A DNA stretch of 64,000 bases from Actinoplanes lutulentus (GTDB taxonomy: Bacteria > Actinomycetota > Actinomycetes > Mycobacteriales > Micromonosporaceae): contig NZ_QLMJ01000031.1 of NCBI RefSeq assembly GCF_003259845.1, positions 1 to 64,000 on the forward strand, written 5' to 3'. How positions within the stretch are numbered: the first letter of the stretch is position 1; each line of letters begins with the position of its first letter. Shown here in pieces: positions 25,119-33,443 of this stretch. A program made the translations under genes and the position numbers. The notes under the pieces are model-generated. The model was given only the letters and a program-made list of their open reading frames with translations. It was not told where the DNA came from and made no database searches.

Positions 25119-26276
25119 TCAGGCGCCCCAGCCGGCCTGGACGCCGCCGATGCGCTCGGCGACGATCTTCTCGGCGTACCCACTGCGCTTGTAGGCCGCG
25201 TGCGGGTCCGGGTCGAGGCCCTGCTCGGCGCGGATCTCGGCGAGCAGCGGCCGGACGTCGGAGCTGAATGCGTCCATGAACACGGCGTTCGCGGCCAGGA
25301 CGTCACCCTGGGCCTGTGCGGCGGCGAGGGCGTCCCCGTCGACGATCAGCGCTTTCGCCGTCGCCTCCTGGATGTTCGTCACCGAGCGGATGATCGCCGG
25401 GATCTTCGCCTCGATGTTGTGGCACTGGTCGAGCATGAACGTGATGCCGGACGCCGGGTCGAGCGCGCCGCCGCGGACGATCTCGTACATGATGCGGAAC
25501 AGCTGGAATGGGTCGGCGGCGCCGGCCATCAGGTCGTCGTCGGCGTAGAACCGCGAGTTGAAGTCGAACGCGCCGAGCTTCGCCTGGCGCAGCAGGAACG
25601 CCACGATGAACTCGATGTTCGTGCCCGGCGCGTGGTGGCCGGTATCGATCACCACCTGCGCTTTCGGGCCGAGTTCGAGCGTGTGCGCGTACGCGGTGCC
25701 CCAGTCCGGCACGTCGGTGGTGTAGAAAGCCGGCTCGAACAGCTTGTATTCGAGCAGGATCCGCTGGTCGTCGCCGAGCCGGTCGTACACCTCACGCAGC
25801 GCCGCGGCGAGCCGGTCCTGGCGGGAGCGGATGTCGTCCTGGCCCGGGTAGTTGGTGCCGTCGGAGAACCACAGCTTCAGGTCCTGCGAGCCGGTCGCGT
25901 CCATGACGTCGACGCAGGCCAGGAGGTGGTCGGTGGCCTTCCGGCGCACCCGGGGGTCGGGATTGGTGACGCTGCCGAGCTTGTAGTCGTCGTCCTGGAA
26001 GACGTTCGAGTTCACCACGCCGAGCGTGACACCCAGATCCTGTGCGTACGCGGCCAGCTTGCCGAAGTCGTCAACCGCGTCCCACGGGTAGTGCAGCGAG
26101 ACGGTCGGGGCCACGCCAGTGAAACGATGCACCGTGGCGGCGTCGGCAATCTTTTCGTACGGGTCACGGGGCACACCGGCTTGCGAGAACACCTTGAAAC
26201 GGGTGCCGGAGTTCGCATAAGCCCAGGAAGGGGTCTCAATCCGCTGGGCTCGCAGCGCGGCGCGCACGTCGGGCAT
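25119..26276 (-). CDS. rhaI: L-rhamnose isomerase (RhaI type)
   Basis: The 385-residue product matches the RhaI/TIGR02635 sugar isomerase family: LHYPWDAVDDFGKL, WFSDGTNYPGQDD, LEYKLFEPAFY, VIDTGHHAPGTNIEF and GAFDFNSRFYADDD carry the metal-binding glutamate, histidine and aspartates. It converts L-rhamnose to L-rhamnulose in the cytoplasm. A perfect TGAAACGTTTCA palindrome lies upstream. Rhamnulokinase and the aldolase/dehydrogenase are not in the window. An intracellular GH78 rhamnosidase 10 kb away could supply its substrate. Confidence 0.95.
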   Translation of the reverse strand: MPDVRAALRAQRIETPSWAYANSGTRFKVFSQAGVPRDPYEKIADAATVHRFTGVAPTVSLHYPWDAVDDFGKLAAYAQDLGVTLGVVNSNVFQDDDYKLGSVTNPDPRVRRKATDHLLACVDVMDATGSQDLKLWFSDGTNYPGQDDIRSRQDRLAAALREVYDRLGDDQRILLEYKLFEPAFYTTDVPDWGTAYAHTLELGPKAQVVIDTGHHAPGTNIEFIVAFLLRQAKLGAFDFNSRFYADDDLMAGAADPFQLFRIMYEIVRGGALDPASGITFMLDQCHNIEAKIPAIIRSVTNIQEATAKALIVDGDALAAAQAQGDVLAANAVFMDAFSSDVRPLLAEIRAEQGLDPDPHAAYKRSGYAEKIVAERIGGVQAGWGA

Positions 26277-26300
26277 GGTGGTCTCCTCGATCGGCCTGCA

Positions 26301-26312
26301 TGAAACGTTTCA
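26301..26312. promoter_or_regulatory. LacI-type operator TGAAACGTTTCA before rhaI
   Basis: A perfect 12-nt palindrome with central CG, 25 nt upstream of the rhaI ATG on the minus strand. Its form is typical of LacI-family operators that control sugar genes. No LacI gene is adjacent. Confidence 0.8.
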
Positions 26313-26362
26313 TACAGAAAGCTAGCGCCGCTCGTTCGCCCGGTCAAGCGCGGGTCGTTCGG

Positions 26363-26803
26363 TTACGGGACCACGGTGACCGGCCAGTGGCCGTAGCGCA
26401 CCAGCTTGACCGCGAGTGAGCCGGCGATCCGGTGCAGCATCTTGGTCGAGCGGCCGACGATGACGGCGTCCGCCTGCAGCTCCTTGGCTACCGCGATGAG
26501 TTCGGCGAACGGCTCGCCGGTGCGGACCAGTAGCTCCACCTCGATGCCCAGCTCCGGCCGGAGCTGGGCCAGGGTCGCCCGCAGCTCCTGCTCGATCTCC
26601 CCCTGGGCGTCGATGATCGCCGCGTTGCCGCCGCTGTCCGCGAGTGGCAGCAGCGGCGACGGCAGCGACCGCACGAAGACGGCGACCAGCTTGCTGCGCT
26701 GCCGCAGCGCCACCCCGACCGCGTACGCGGCAGCACGCTGTGACGACGGCGAACCGTCGACGCCGACCAGGATTGCGCTCACGGGGCTCACGGCGGCGAT
26801 CAT
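26363..26803 (-). CDS. universal stress protein (UspA family)
   Basis: The single-domain product of about 146 residues has the Usp fold with ILVGVDGSPSSQRA at the start and the ATP-binding G-x2-G-x9-GS type motif (VGRSTKMLHRIAGSLA) near the C-terminus. It probably binds ATP. Start choice is uncertain: ATG at 26803, with an upstream ATG and internal GTG codons also in frame. It is divergent from a TetR gene with about 30 bp between, so they may share a control region. Confidence 0.87.
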   Translation of the reverse strand: MIAAVSPVSAILVGVDGSPSSQRAAAYAVGVALRQRSKLVAVFVRSLPSPLLPLADSGGNAAIIDAQGEIEQELRATLAQLRPELGIEVELLVRTGEPFAELIAVAKELQADAVIVGRSTKMLHRIAGSLAVKLVRYGHWPVTVVP

Positions 26804-26832
26804 ACGGCAACACAGTGATGCCATAGCATGAG

Positions 26833-27417
26833 GTGATGGCGGAGCTCACGCGACGAACCAGCGGGGTACGGCACGGTGGCCGCAGTGCTCAGGTGGTGGA
26901 TCGGGTACGGGCCGCGGTGCTGGCCGAGATCACCCGGCTCGGGTTCGCCGGCATCACGATCGACGGGGTGGCGAAGGCTGCCGGCGTCAACCGGACCACG
27001 ATCTATCGCCGCTGGCCGACGAAGGCCGAGCTGCTCGGGGCGGTCGCCGAGCCGATACTCGCGGAGCTCGGCACCGACCCGGCGACCGGGTCGTTCCGTG
27101 GTGACCTGCTCGTGCTGATGCGGCGGCTGCGGGACAGCGCTGCCCGCCCCGAGGGCAGGCTGCTCAGCGATGCCATCCGATCCAGTGCGGCCGAGCTGCA
27201 GGACCTTGTCACGCGTGCTTCCGTGCGTACGCTCGGGCCTTTTGAACGGGCCGCTGAGCGTGCCGTCGCCAGGGGCGAGATCGGCGACGCCGCGCGAGCG
27301 GCGGTCGCGGCCCACCTGGCGTTCTCCGGGTTGGTCATGTGGGAGCAGGTGCGGGGCGCGCCGGCCGGCGACGCGGACTGCGTGCTGATCCTGGAAACGG
27401 TGCTGGGCCCGGCCTGA
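26833..27417 (+). CDS. TetR-family regulator
   Basis: The 194-residue product has a TetR DNA-binding domain (ITIDGVAKAAGVNRTTIYRRW, residues 40-60) and a TetR_C_11/16-like C-terminal domain. It starts at the GTG 26833 or the ATG three bases later. It is divergent from the universal stress protein gene. Its stop lies inside the left arm and loop of a strong terminator hairpin. Confidence 0.9.
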   Translation: MMAELTRRTSGVRHGGRSAQVVDRVRAAVLAEITRLGFAGITIDGVAKAAGVNRTTIYRRWPTKAELLGAVAEPILAELGTDPATGSFRGDLLVLMRRLRDSAARPEGRLLSDAIRSSAAELQDLVTRASVRTLGPFERAAERAVARGEIGDAARAAVAAHLAFSGLVMWEQVRGAPAGDADCVLILETVLGPA

Positions 27418-27433
27418 GGAAGGCCGGGCCCAG
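27403..27433. terminator. bidirectional terminator hairpin overlapping a stop codon
   Basis: CTGGGCCCGGCCT and AGGCCGGGCCCAG form a perfect 13-bp stem with a 5-nt loop. The left arm includes the last codons of the TetR gene. The hairpin serves the convergent glycosyltransferase on the other side as well. Confidence 0.9.
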
Positions 27434-27451
27434 CGAACGTCAGTCCAAAAA

Positions 27452-28963
27452 TCAGACCGTGAAGCCGCGGTGGCGGCGGAACAGCTTCTTCAGCATGAAG
27501 ACGGACTGCGCGATGGTGGCGATGTACAGAATCGGCCAGCCGAGCGAGAGGATCGCGGACTGGATGCCGACGCTCTGCTGGGTCCAGGCGTAGATCGCGC
27601 CGCCCATCACGGCGATCAGGACGACCGCCGGCATGATGTACGCCGAACCCTTGCCCTTCTCGGCGTTCGCCTGAGCGGCCCAGTTGTCGTTTTCGGTCTG
27701 GGCGAAGAACTGGGTCCACGCCGAGAGGAAGTGGCCCATCCGGATCCACATGTAGAGCTCGGCCGGCAGCGCGAAGAAGGCGTAGAGCAGGTCGGACGCG
27801 CTCTTGTCCTTCATCGCCAGGGCGAGACGCAGATTCAGCAGCATCGCGATGACCGGCGGGATCAGCCAGATCGGGTTGAAGACGAAGGCGTCGATCGAGA
27901 GCGCCGCCACCAGCAGCAGCAGGAAGCCCAGCCGGCTGGCGAGGTTGAAGATCATCGCGATGTTCTCGTACCACCGCAGCCGCAGGTTCGGGTGCGTCGG
28001 CTGGCCCTTGTTGTCACCGCGCTGGCCGGGCCAGAACAGGTCGATGGCGCCGAAGTTCCACTTGACCTGCTGACCGTGCAGGGCGCGCAGGTTCGTCATC
28101 GGGCCGACGTAGGCACGGGCGCTGGAGCTGATCTTCGTGCTGTACCCGGCGTCCTTGATCTGCAGGGACAGCTTGCTGTCCTCGACCTCGCTGTCGCGGA
28201 CCCACGGCGCCTGCTGGTGGTGGCTGACCATCACCTGTTCCAGCGCGCGCAGCCGGAAGAGGCTGCACTGACCGCCCAGCACCGCCATGTTGCGGCCGCG
28301 CAGCAGGTTGTCCATGTTGAACGCCGCGAACTGCGCCCGCTGGCCGGCGATCAGGAACCGCGCCATGAGGCCCTTGTACTTACTCTTGTCGATGCTGTAG
28401 ATCGCGCTGAGCCCGCCGATGCGCGGGTCGTCGGTCATCTCCAGTTCGAGGCGCTCGACGACATCGCGTTCGAGGGTGGTGTCGCCGTCCACACCGAGGA
28501 TGAAGTCGTAGCCACGGGACAGGAAGTAGCCGTAGTTGAGGGCGCCGACCTTCTTGTCCGGGTTGACGCCCATGTCATGGACATAGACCGTCGTCTCAAA
28601 TTCCTGACCCTTGACCGTACGCGTATGCGGCCCCTCGAACCGGCGGGCGATCTCCGGGGTGTCGTCGTCGGTGTTGTTGATGATGACGTGGATGACATCC
28701 GGCAGGCGGGTCTGTCCGAGGATGCTGTTTAGGACGTCGGCGATCGAGTCCTGCTCGTTGTAACAGGGGATGATGCAGCTGATCGTGGCGTTGCGGGAGC
28801 TGGCCGCCGCCGAGGCGATCTCGCCGGACAGCGTCTCGACACTCTCCAGCGCGTTGAGCTGCGGCAGAGCGGGCGGCAGAGCCAGCGGACCGGCTTTGGA
28901 GCTGCGGGGGAGCAGGATCTGACGATCCGTGGCCCTCCGCAGGCCGGGACTGTTCTCGGTCAT
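27452..28963 (-). CDS. membrane glycosyltransferase family 2
   Basis: The 503-residue product has a GT2 domain after about 55 N-terminal residues: TISCIIPCYNEQDSI, the metal-binding aspartates in LGVDGDTTLE, a catalytic-base region WVRDSEVEDSKLSL and HGQQVKWNFG in the position of Q/RxxRW. The C-terminal 180 residues carry about four or five membrane segments. This is the arrangement of processive polysaccharide synthases such as cellulose, hyaluronan or poly-GlcNAc synthases. The product polymer is unknown. It overlaps the upstream lipoprotein stop by 4 nt. Confidence 0.9.
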   Translation of the reverse strand: MTENSPGLRRATDRQILLPRSSKAGPLALPPALPQLNALESVETLSGEIASAAASSRNATISCIIPCYNEQDSIADVLNSILGQTRLPDVIHVIINNTDDDTPEIARRFEGPHTRTVKGQEFETTVYVHDMGVNPDKKVGALNYGYFLSRGYDFILGVDGDTTLERDVVERLELEMTDDPRIGGLSAIYSIDKSKYKGLMARFLIAGQRAQFAAFNMDNLLRGRNMAVLGGQCSLFRLRALEQVMVSHHQQAPWVRDSEVEDSKLSLQIKDAGYSTKISSSARAYVGPMTNLRALHGQQVKWNFGAIDLFWPGQRGDNKGQPTHPNLRLRWYENIAMIFNLASRLGFLLLLVAALSIDAFVFNPIWLIPPVIAMLLNLRLALAMKDKSASDLLYAFFALPAELYMWIRMGHFLSAWTQFFAQTENDNWAAQANAEKGKGSAYIMPAVVLIAVMGGAIYAWTQQSVGIQSAILSLGWPILYIATIAQSVFMLKKLFRRHRGFTV

Positions 28964-29589
28964 CCGGTGGCACCATCCTTGATCAGCGGCAGAGTCAGGG
29001 TGTCGAGCGCGGTGGAGCGGTAGTAGCTGTTCGACTTCGGCGCGGTCTCGACGAGAAGGTCGAGCTGGACCGTCAGCGTGAGCGCCGTTGCCCCGTCCGT
29101 CGCCGCCGGCACCGTGACCACCGTGTTATAGGGGTACGGCGGGGTGACCTCGAACTTGCCGCTGTCCTTCACGACCTGGGCGCGCAGGGTTCCGTCGTCC
29201 TGCGTCACCAGGAACGTGCTCAGGTACATGCGATGTTTGCTGTCGGTGTCCTCGATGTGCGCGGCCACGTTGATCGTCTTGACCGAACTCGCGGTGTAGA
29301 GCTTCGCGTTGTCCGAGGTCCAATACGTCAGCTGGACCGTGAAATCGCCCTGCTTGACGGTGTGCGTCGCCGTGCCGGTGTCGAGCGGCCCGCTGGCGCG
29401 GGTCGCCTTGCTGGCGGTGACCTTCACCGTCGGCGAGGCCGACGCCGACGGGCTCGGCTCGTCGGCAGTGGTTCCGCCGAGCAGCGGTTTGCTGCTGCTG
29501 GTGATCTCCTGAAGAGTGCCGCAGCCACTGAGGCCGGCTAGGAGCATGGCGGCGGTCATGCCCATTGCCATACTTCGGGGGAGGTGCAC
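28960..29589 (-). CDS. lipoprotein cotranscribed with the GT2 gene
   Basis: The 209-residue product has a signal peptide and lipobox (LLAGLSGCGTL, lipid-modified cysteine near residue 23), a Ser/Thr/Pro-rich linker and a soluble domain of about 130 residues that I do not recognise. The start is a GTG at 29589 preceded by GAAGGA. The 4-nt overlap with the glycosyltransferase gene argues that it assists polysaccharide synthesis or export, for example as an accessory protein at the outer face of the membrane. Confidence 0.85.
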   Translation of the reverse strand: MHLPRSMAMGMTAAMLLAGLSGCGTLQEITSSSKPLLGGTTADEPSPSASASPTVKVTASKATRASGPLDTGTATHTVKQGDFTVQLTYWTSDNAKLYTASSVKTINVAAHIEDTDSKHRMYLSTFLVTQDDGTLRAQVVKDSGKFEVTPPYPYNTVVTVPAATDGATALTLTVQLDLLVETAPKSNSYYRSTALDTLTLPLIKDGATG

Positions 29590-29730
29590 TGGGGTTCCTT
29601 CGCGTCGGAGTCGGGCGGGAACTTCGGGGGGTCGTGATCAATGTCGGCGATGGCCCCAGCCACTTGAGGATTCGGCCGCTCCCCGGTTTACGGGGTGTCC
29701 TGAAACATTCATGGAGTTGTATCGTTCGCT

Positions 29731-30840
29731 GTGACCGAGAGTGAATCGCCGGCGACGACTGAGCCCGGCGGCAGCCTGCGCAACGAGCTGTACTGGATCA
29801 TCCCGGGCTCCATCGCCACCCTTGGCCTCGCGCTCTTCCTGCTGCTCAACCGCCGGTGGGGCGCGGACGCGGCAGCGGTTCTGGCGATACCCGTGTCCAT
29901 CGTCGGTGCCGTCGTGCCCGTCCTCATCCAGAGGGACGTCTTCAAGAGGCAGGTGCCGAAGGGGCCGAGCCGTAAATGGCGTCTGGTCGCCGGTTTCACC
30001 ACGATCCTGCTCATCGCCACCGCCGTCACCTGGTGGATCCGCCGCGAGGGCGACCCCTTCGACTACATGTCCGGCGAAGTGCGGATCGGCTACGTGGCGT
30101 ACGAATACAAGGGCTGGCACGCCGAGGACCCGGACGGCGGTGGCCCGGCCGGCTTCGACGTCGACCTGGCCCGGCACCTGGAGGGGAGCTTCCCGGAATC
30201 ACGCTTCGACTGGGTGGACCTCGGCACACTCGACAACCGGATCGCCGCGTTGCAGGGCGGGTGGTACCTGCCCGACAACAAAGCCGAGCAGGAACCGGTC
30301 AAGCTGGTCATCGCCAACTTCTCGATCTCGCAGCCGCGCCGGGAAGAGATCGACTTCGCGGGGCCGTACTTCGTCGACACGCAGGCGTTCCTCAGCCGGG
30401 ACGCCGCCGGAAGCATCACCGAGATCCCGCGCGGCCGGGTCTGTGCCGTAACCGGGTCACGCAGCGCCGAGAAGCTGGCCCAGATCGGCTGGAAACCGGT
30501 TCTTCAGCTCTCCCTCGCGGCGTGCGTCAGCGAATTCCGGTCAGGCAGGGTCGACGCGGTCTCCGACGACCGTTCGCTGATCGCCGGGTACGCGACGGAC
30601 CTCGGCCTCGAGCCGCCGCGCCGGCTGAACTACGGGTCCGAGAGATACGGCGTCGGCATCCCGAACAACATGCCGAGACTCTGCGCCGAGCTCAGCCGGT
30701 TGATCAATGAATTCCTGGAGTACAGCTGGTCGAACTCCTTCAAGGAGAACCTGAACGAGATCGGGCTGCAGGAGAAGGATTACGTCCGTCCCCCGTCGGC
30801 GGATCCGTGCGAGCCCGCGGCGCCCTGGTACAAGGACTGA
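29731..30840 (+). CDS. membrane-tethered solute-binding-like protein
   Basis: The 369-residue product has three hydrophobic segments in its first 105 residues (about 22-42, 46-66 and 84-102), then a type II periplasmic-binding domain of the SBP_bac_3 family (VRIGYVAYEYKGW, GFDVDLARHL, IANFSISQPRREEIDFAGPYF). That family binds amino acids for ABC importers, but here the domain is fixed to a membrane part, no lipobox is present and no ABC genes adjoin. It may be an amino-acid sensor. The 3' end overlaps the convergent gene by 61 nt. Confidence 0.85.
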   Translation: MTESESPATTEPGGSLRNELYWIIPGSIATLGLALFLLLNRRWGADAAAVLAIPVSIVGAVVPVLIQRDVFKRQVPKGPSRKWRLVAGFTTILLIATAVTWWIRREGDPFDYMSGEVRIGYVAYEYKGWHAEDPDGGGPAGFDVDLARHLEGSFPESRFDWVDLGTLDNRIAALQGGWYLPDNKAEQEPVKLVIANFSISQPRREEIDFAGPYFVDTQAFLSRDAAGSITEIPRGRVCAVTGSRSAEKLAQIGWKPVLQLSLAACVSEFRSGRVDAVSDDRSLIAGYATDLGLEPPRRLNYGSERYGVGIPNNMPRLCAELSRLINEFLEYSWSNSFKENLNEIGLQEKDYVRPPSADPCEPAAPWYKD

Positions 30841-31661
30841 GTCACCGTCTGCTCGGGGTGGAAGCGGACGACACGGCCCGCATCGCCGAACTCGACGCGG
30901 GCAGTGCCCGACAGTTGGAGTGTGCTGCCCGTGCCGAAACCGGGGAACAACAGCGCCGCCTCGTCGCTGACCGCGAGATTGCCGAGGCTGTTGAACAGGT
31001 TGTTACCCGGGAAGTCCGGCCACCACAGGTCGCCGTCCTCGACACCGACGAATCCGGCCGGCCCGCCGCGATGGGACGCGTCCGCGCCGCGCTCCGGGTG
31101 CATCGTCCCGAGCAGGAACGTGTCCGCGGCCCGGACCACCGCGATGTCCGCGGCCTCCAGGGCGGTGCCGCGGCGTACGTCACCGCCCGCGTCCGGGGTG
31201 ACCTGTTGCTGGTGGATGTGCTGCGGGCAGTTGCCGAACGCCTGCTCGACGTCGATCAGCAGCAGGCCTCCGGCGGCGGCCGTCAGCTCGCCGTTGATGC
31301 GTACGCGGCGCCGCCGGGCGAAGTCGACAGCCGTCGTGCCGACCTTCTGACCGGCGCTGATGCCGTGCAGCGGATCACCCGGCCGGATCCGGGTGTGCAC
31401 GGCGAGTTCGGTGCCGGAACGCACGTCGAGGAATCCCGGCGGCCCGGTCAGCGCGGACGTCCACAGCCGGCCGGTCGCGTCGCGGCCGGTCACGGCCATG
31501 AAGGTCTGCCCGGCGAGGAACCGGGCCACACCGGCGGACAGTTCGGCGGGTTCCAGCATGGGCGCGAGCCGGGCAGCCTCGTGCCGGACGCCGGCCTGCC
31601 GCTGCAGGGCGATCTCACCGGCGTGGAAGCCGGCGTCAGCGCGCTGGGAGGTCGTACTCAT
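30780..31661 (-). CDS. pyridoxamine 5'-phosphate oxidase-like flavoprotein
   Basis: The 293-residue product resembles PNPOx-like split-barrel proteins that bind FMN (FMAVTGRDATGRLWTSALTG near residues 53-72 and LLFPGFGTGSTLQLSGTARV near the C-terminus). It is longer than true PNPOx and lacks the pyridoxamine-specific C-terminus, so it is probably a general flavin reductase or oxidase. It is downstream of the DUF574 gene on the same strand with a 57-nt gap. Confidence 0.82.
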   Translation of the reverse strand: MSTTSQRADAGFHAGEIALQRQAGVRHEAARLAPMLEPAELSAGVARFLAGQTFMAVTGRDATGRLWTSALTGPPGFLDVRSGTELAVHTRIRPGDPLHGISAGQKVGTTAVDFARRRRVRINGELTAAAGGLLLIDVEQAFGNCPQHIHQQQVTPDAGGDVRRGTALEAADIAVVRAADTFLLGTMHPERGADASHRGGPAGFVGVEDGDLWWPDFPGNNLFNSLGNLAVSDEAALLFPGFGTGSTLQLSGTARVEFGDAGRVVRFHPEQTVTQSLYQGAAGSHGSADGGRT

Positions 31662-31718
31662 CGTTGCGCTCCTCGGTCGTCACCGGTCGGGAACCAGTGA
31701 ACGCCGAGCGCTGCCGAT

Positions 31719-32516
31719 TTATTCTCCGTTCTTGACAGCGACGCCGCCGTACATGAAGACGGCGGCGTCGGCGACGCCCTGGTCGGCCTCGGTGGGATGC
31801 CAGCGGTGCACCGCGACCACGCCCGGCTCGACCAGGTCGAAACCGGAGAACAGCGCCTGCACCGCGGCATGGGTACGGGCCACGACCGGCACGCCGTTCT
31901 GGTTGTACGTCTTGACGGTGCCCTCGCCGGCCTTGTCGTTCTCGGTGGTCACCACGGACAGCACCAGCGCGCTGCCGGACGGCATCGGCGCCATCAGTTT
32001 CCCGATGATCGCGCGGACCTGGTCGTCGTCGATCACGTGCTGCAGCACTGCGATCAGGGTGACGGCGACCGGCTTCGTCAGGTCGAAGCCCTTCGCCACC
32101 GCGTCGTCGCCGAGGATGGTCTCCGGTTCGCGGAGATCGGCGTCCAGGTAGGAGATGGTCCCGGTGCCGGCCGGCGTCAGCAGAGCGCGCGCGTGGGTCA
32201 GCACCAGCGGATCGTTGTCCACGTAGACGATCGTCGCCTCCGGCGCCACCGACTGCACCACCTCGTGCAGGTTGGGGGAGGTGGGCAGGCCGGTGCCGAG
32301 GTCGAGGAACTGCCGGATCCCTCGCTCTGCCAGGTAGGTGACCGCCTTGGCCATGAATCGCCGGTTCGCCCTCATCGAGATCGGCAGCAACGGCGTGTGC
32401 TTCAGCGCCGCTTCGGCCGCTCGCCGGTCGGCCTCGAAGTTGTCCTTGCCGCCGAGCAGGTAGTCGTAGATGCGGGCCGAGTGCGGACGGTCGGTCTCAA
32501 GATCGCCGGGCGGCAT
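31719..32516 (-). CDS. DUF574-type SAM-dependent methyltransferase (second copy)
   Basis: The 265-residue product has SARIYDYLLGGKDNFEADR, FLDLGTGLPTSPNLHEV and VYVDNDPLVLTHARALL, the same landmarks as the DUF574 protein at 2861-3655 but with diverged sequence. It is therefore an older paralogue. It is divergent from the ArsR-like gene and followed by the PNPOx-like gene. The function is unknown. Confidence 0.9.
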   Translation of the reverse strand: MPPGDLETDRPHSARIYDYLLGGKDNFEADRRAAEAALKHTPLLPISMRANRRFMAKAVTYLAERGIRQFLDLGTGLPTSPNLHEVVQSVAPEATIVYVDNDPLVLTHARALLTPAGTGTISYLDADLREPETILGDDAVAKGFDLTKPVAVTLIAVLQHVIDDDQVRAIIGKLMAPMPSGSALVLSVVTTENDKAGEGTVKTYNQNGVPVVARTHAAVQALFSGFDLVEPGVVAVHRWHPTEADQGVADAAVFMYGGVAVKNGE

Positions 32517-32632
32517 GGGGACTCCTCGGAAACGAACAGCGGGGCCTCAACCTGACATACCAGGCAGACTTCCCGCTACCCCGTGATGAGGACACGTTGA
32601 TCTTTGGGACGGAACGGACCGTCGGCTCGTGT

Positions 32633-32646
32633 CTTGAGTGATCAAG
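32633..32646. promoter_or_regulatory. operator candidate CTTGA-N4-TCAAG
   Basis: Perfect 5-nt arms with a 4-nt spacer end 8-17 nt before the two possible starts of the ArsR-like gene, in the divergent interval with the second DUF574 gene. Autoregulation is possible. Confidence 0.4.
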
Positions 32647-32653
32647 GTCGACA

Positions 32654-33439
32654 ATGTGTGCCATGACTGACGATGTACGTGATCGGATCCTTAGGCTGCT
32701 GCACGCCGGGCCTGCCACCGTGGCGGGATTGTCCGGGCGGCTCGAGCTGCCGGGCGGGGTCGTCAGCTACCACCTGAAGATGCTCGAACAGGTCGGCCTC
32801 GTCCGGGTCGGCGGTTCCCGGGTGGAGCGCGGGGTGTCGATCGCGCGCTATGTGAGCACTGCTGCTGCCGCGGCGCCGCCGCTGCGGGTTCCGGTGCCAC
32901 TGCCGGGCCTGACCTGGACCGGAACGGGCCGTTTCCCGGTTCCGGTCTGGACAGTGGACGCAAGTGGAACCCCGATCGCCGCGGAGGGCGCGTCGGGCTC
33001 GGCGGATGTCGCCGGCGATCTTGGTGTGCCGGTCGCTCAGGGTGTGGTGCAGGCTCACAGCGCACCGGCCGGGGCAGAAGGTGCGTCCGGTTCGGCGGGT
33101 CCCGCTCGCTCTGAAGGCGCGCTTTCAGCGTCCGCGTCCGTGCTGGTCGCCGAAACACCGCCGTCCCGGTCGCCGCACTCCCCGGCCCAGGCTTCTTCGG
33201 CGACGGCTCCGGCTCAGCGCGTCTCGCCCGAGGATTCACCGCGCCCCGATTACGGCCCGCGCCTCGCTGAGATCCGGCGGATCCCGATGGATGACGCGAC
33301 GTTCTACGAGTTCGCTACCCGGCTCGAAGCCCTGACGCGCGAGTTCGCCGCCCGGGCCACTGCTGACGCGCCGGCGGCCGAACTGGCGATCGCGCTGTAT
33401 CGGCCGCCGGGCGAGGCCGCCGCCGGCAACGGTTCCTGA
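32654..33439 (+). CDS. ArsR-like winged-helix regulator with long Ala/Ser/Pro insertion
   Basis: Residues 1-70 form an ArsR-type winged helix (RILRLLHAGPATVAGLSGRL, then GGVVSYHLKMLEQVGLV). About 110 residues of Ala/Ser/Pro/Gly-rich sequence follow, with repeated EGASGSA units, and the C-terminal 60 residues look ordered and helical (DATFYEFATRLEALTREFAARA). The total of 261 residues is more than twice the usual ArsR length. Start is GTG 32654 or ATG 32663. No metal-binding CxC motif is seen. Confidence 0.82.
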   Translation: MCAMTDDVRDRILRLLHAGPATVAGLSGRLELPGGVVSYHLKMLEQVGLVRVGGSRVERGVSIARYVSTAAAAAPPLRVPVPLPGLTWTGTGRFPVPVWTVDASGTPIAAEGASGSADVAGDLGVPVAQGVVQAHSAPAGAEGASGSAGPARSEGALSASASVLVAETPPSRSPHSPAQASSATAPAQRVSPEDSPRPDYGPRLAEIRRIPMDDATFYEFATRLEALTREFAARATADAPAAELAIALYRPPGEAAAGNGS

Positions 33440-33443
33440 CGCG

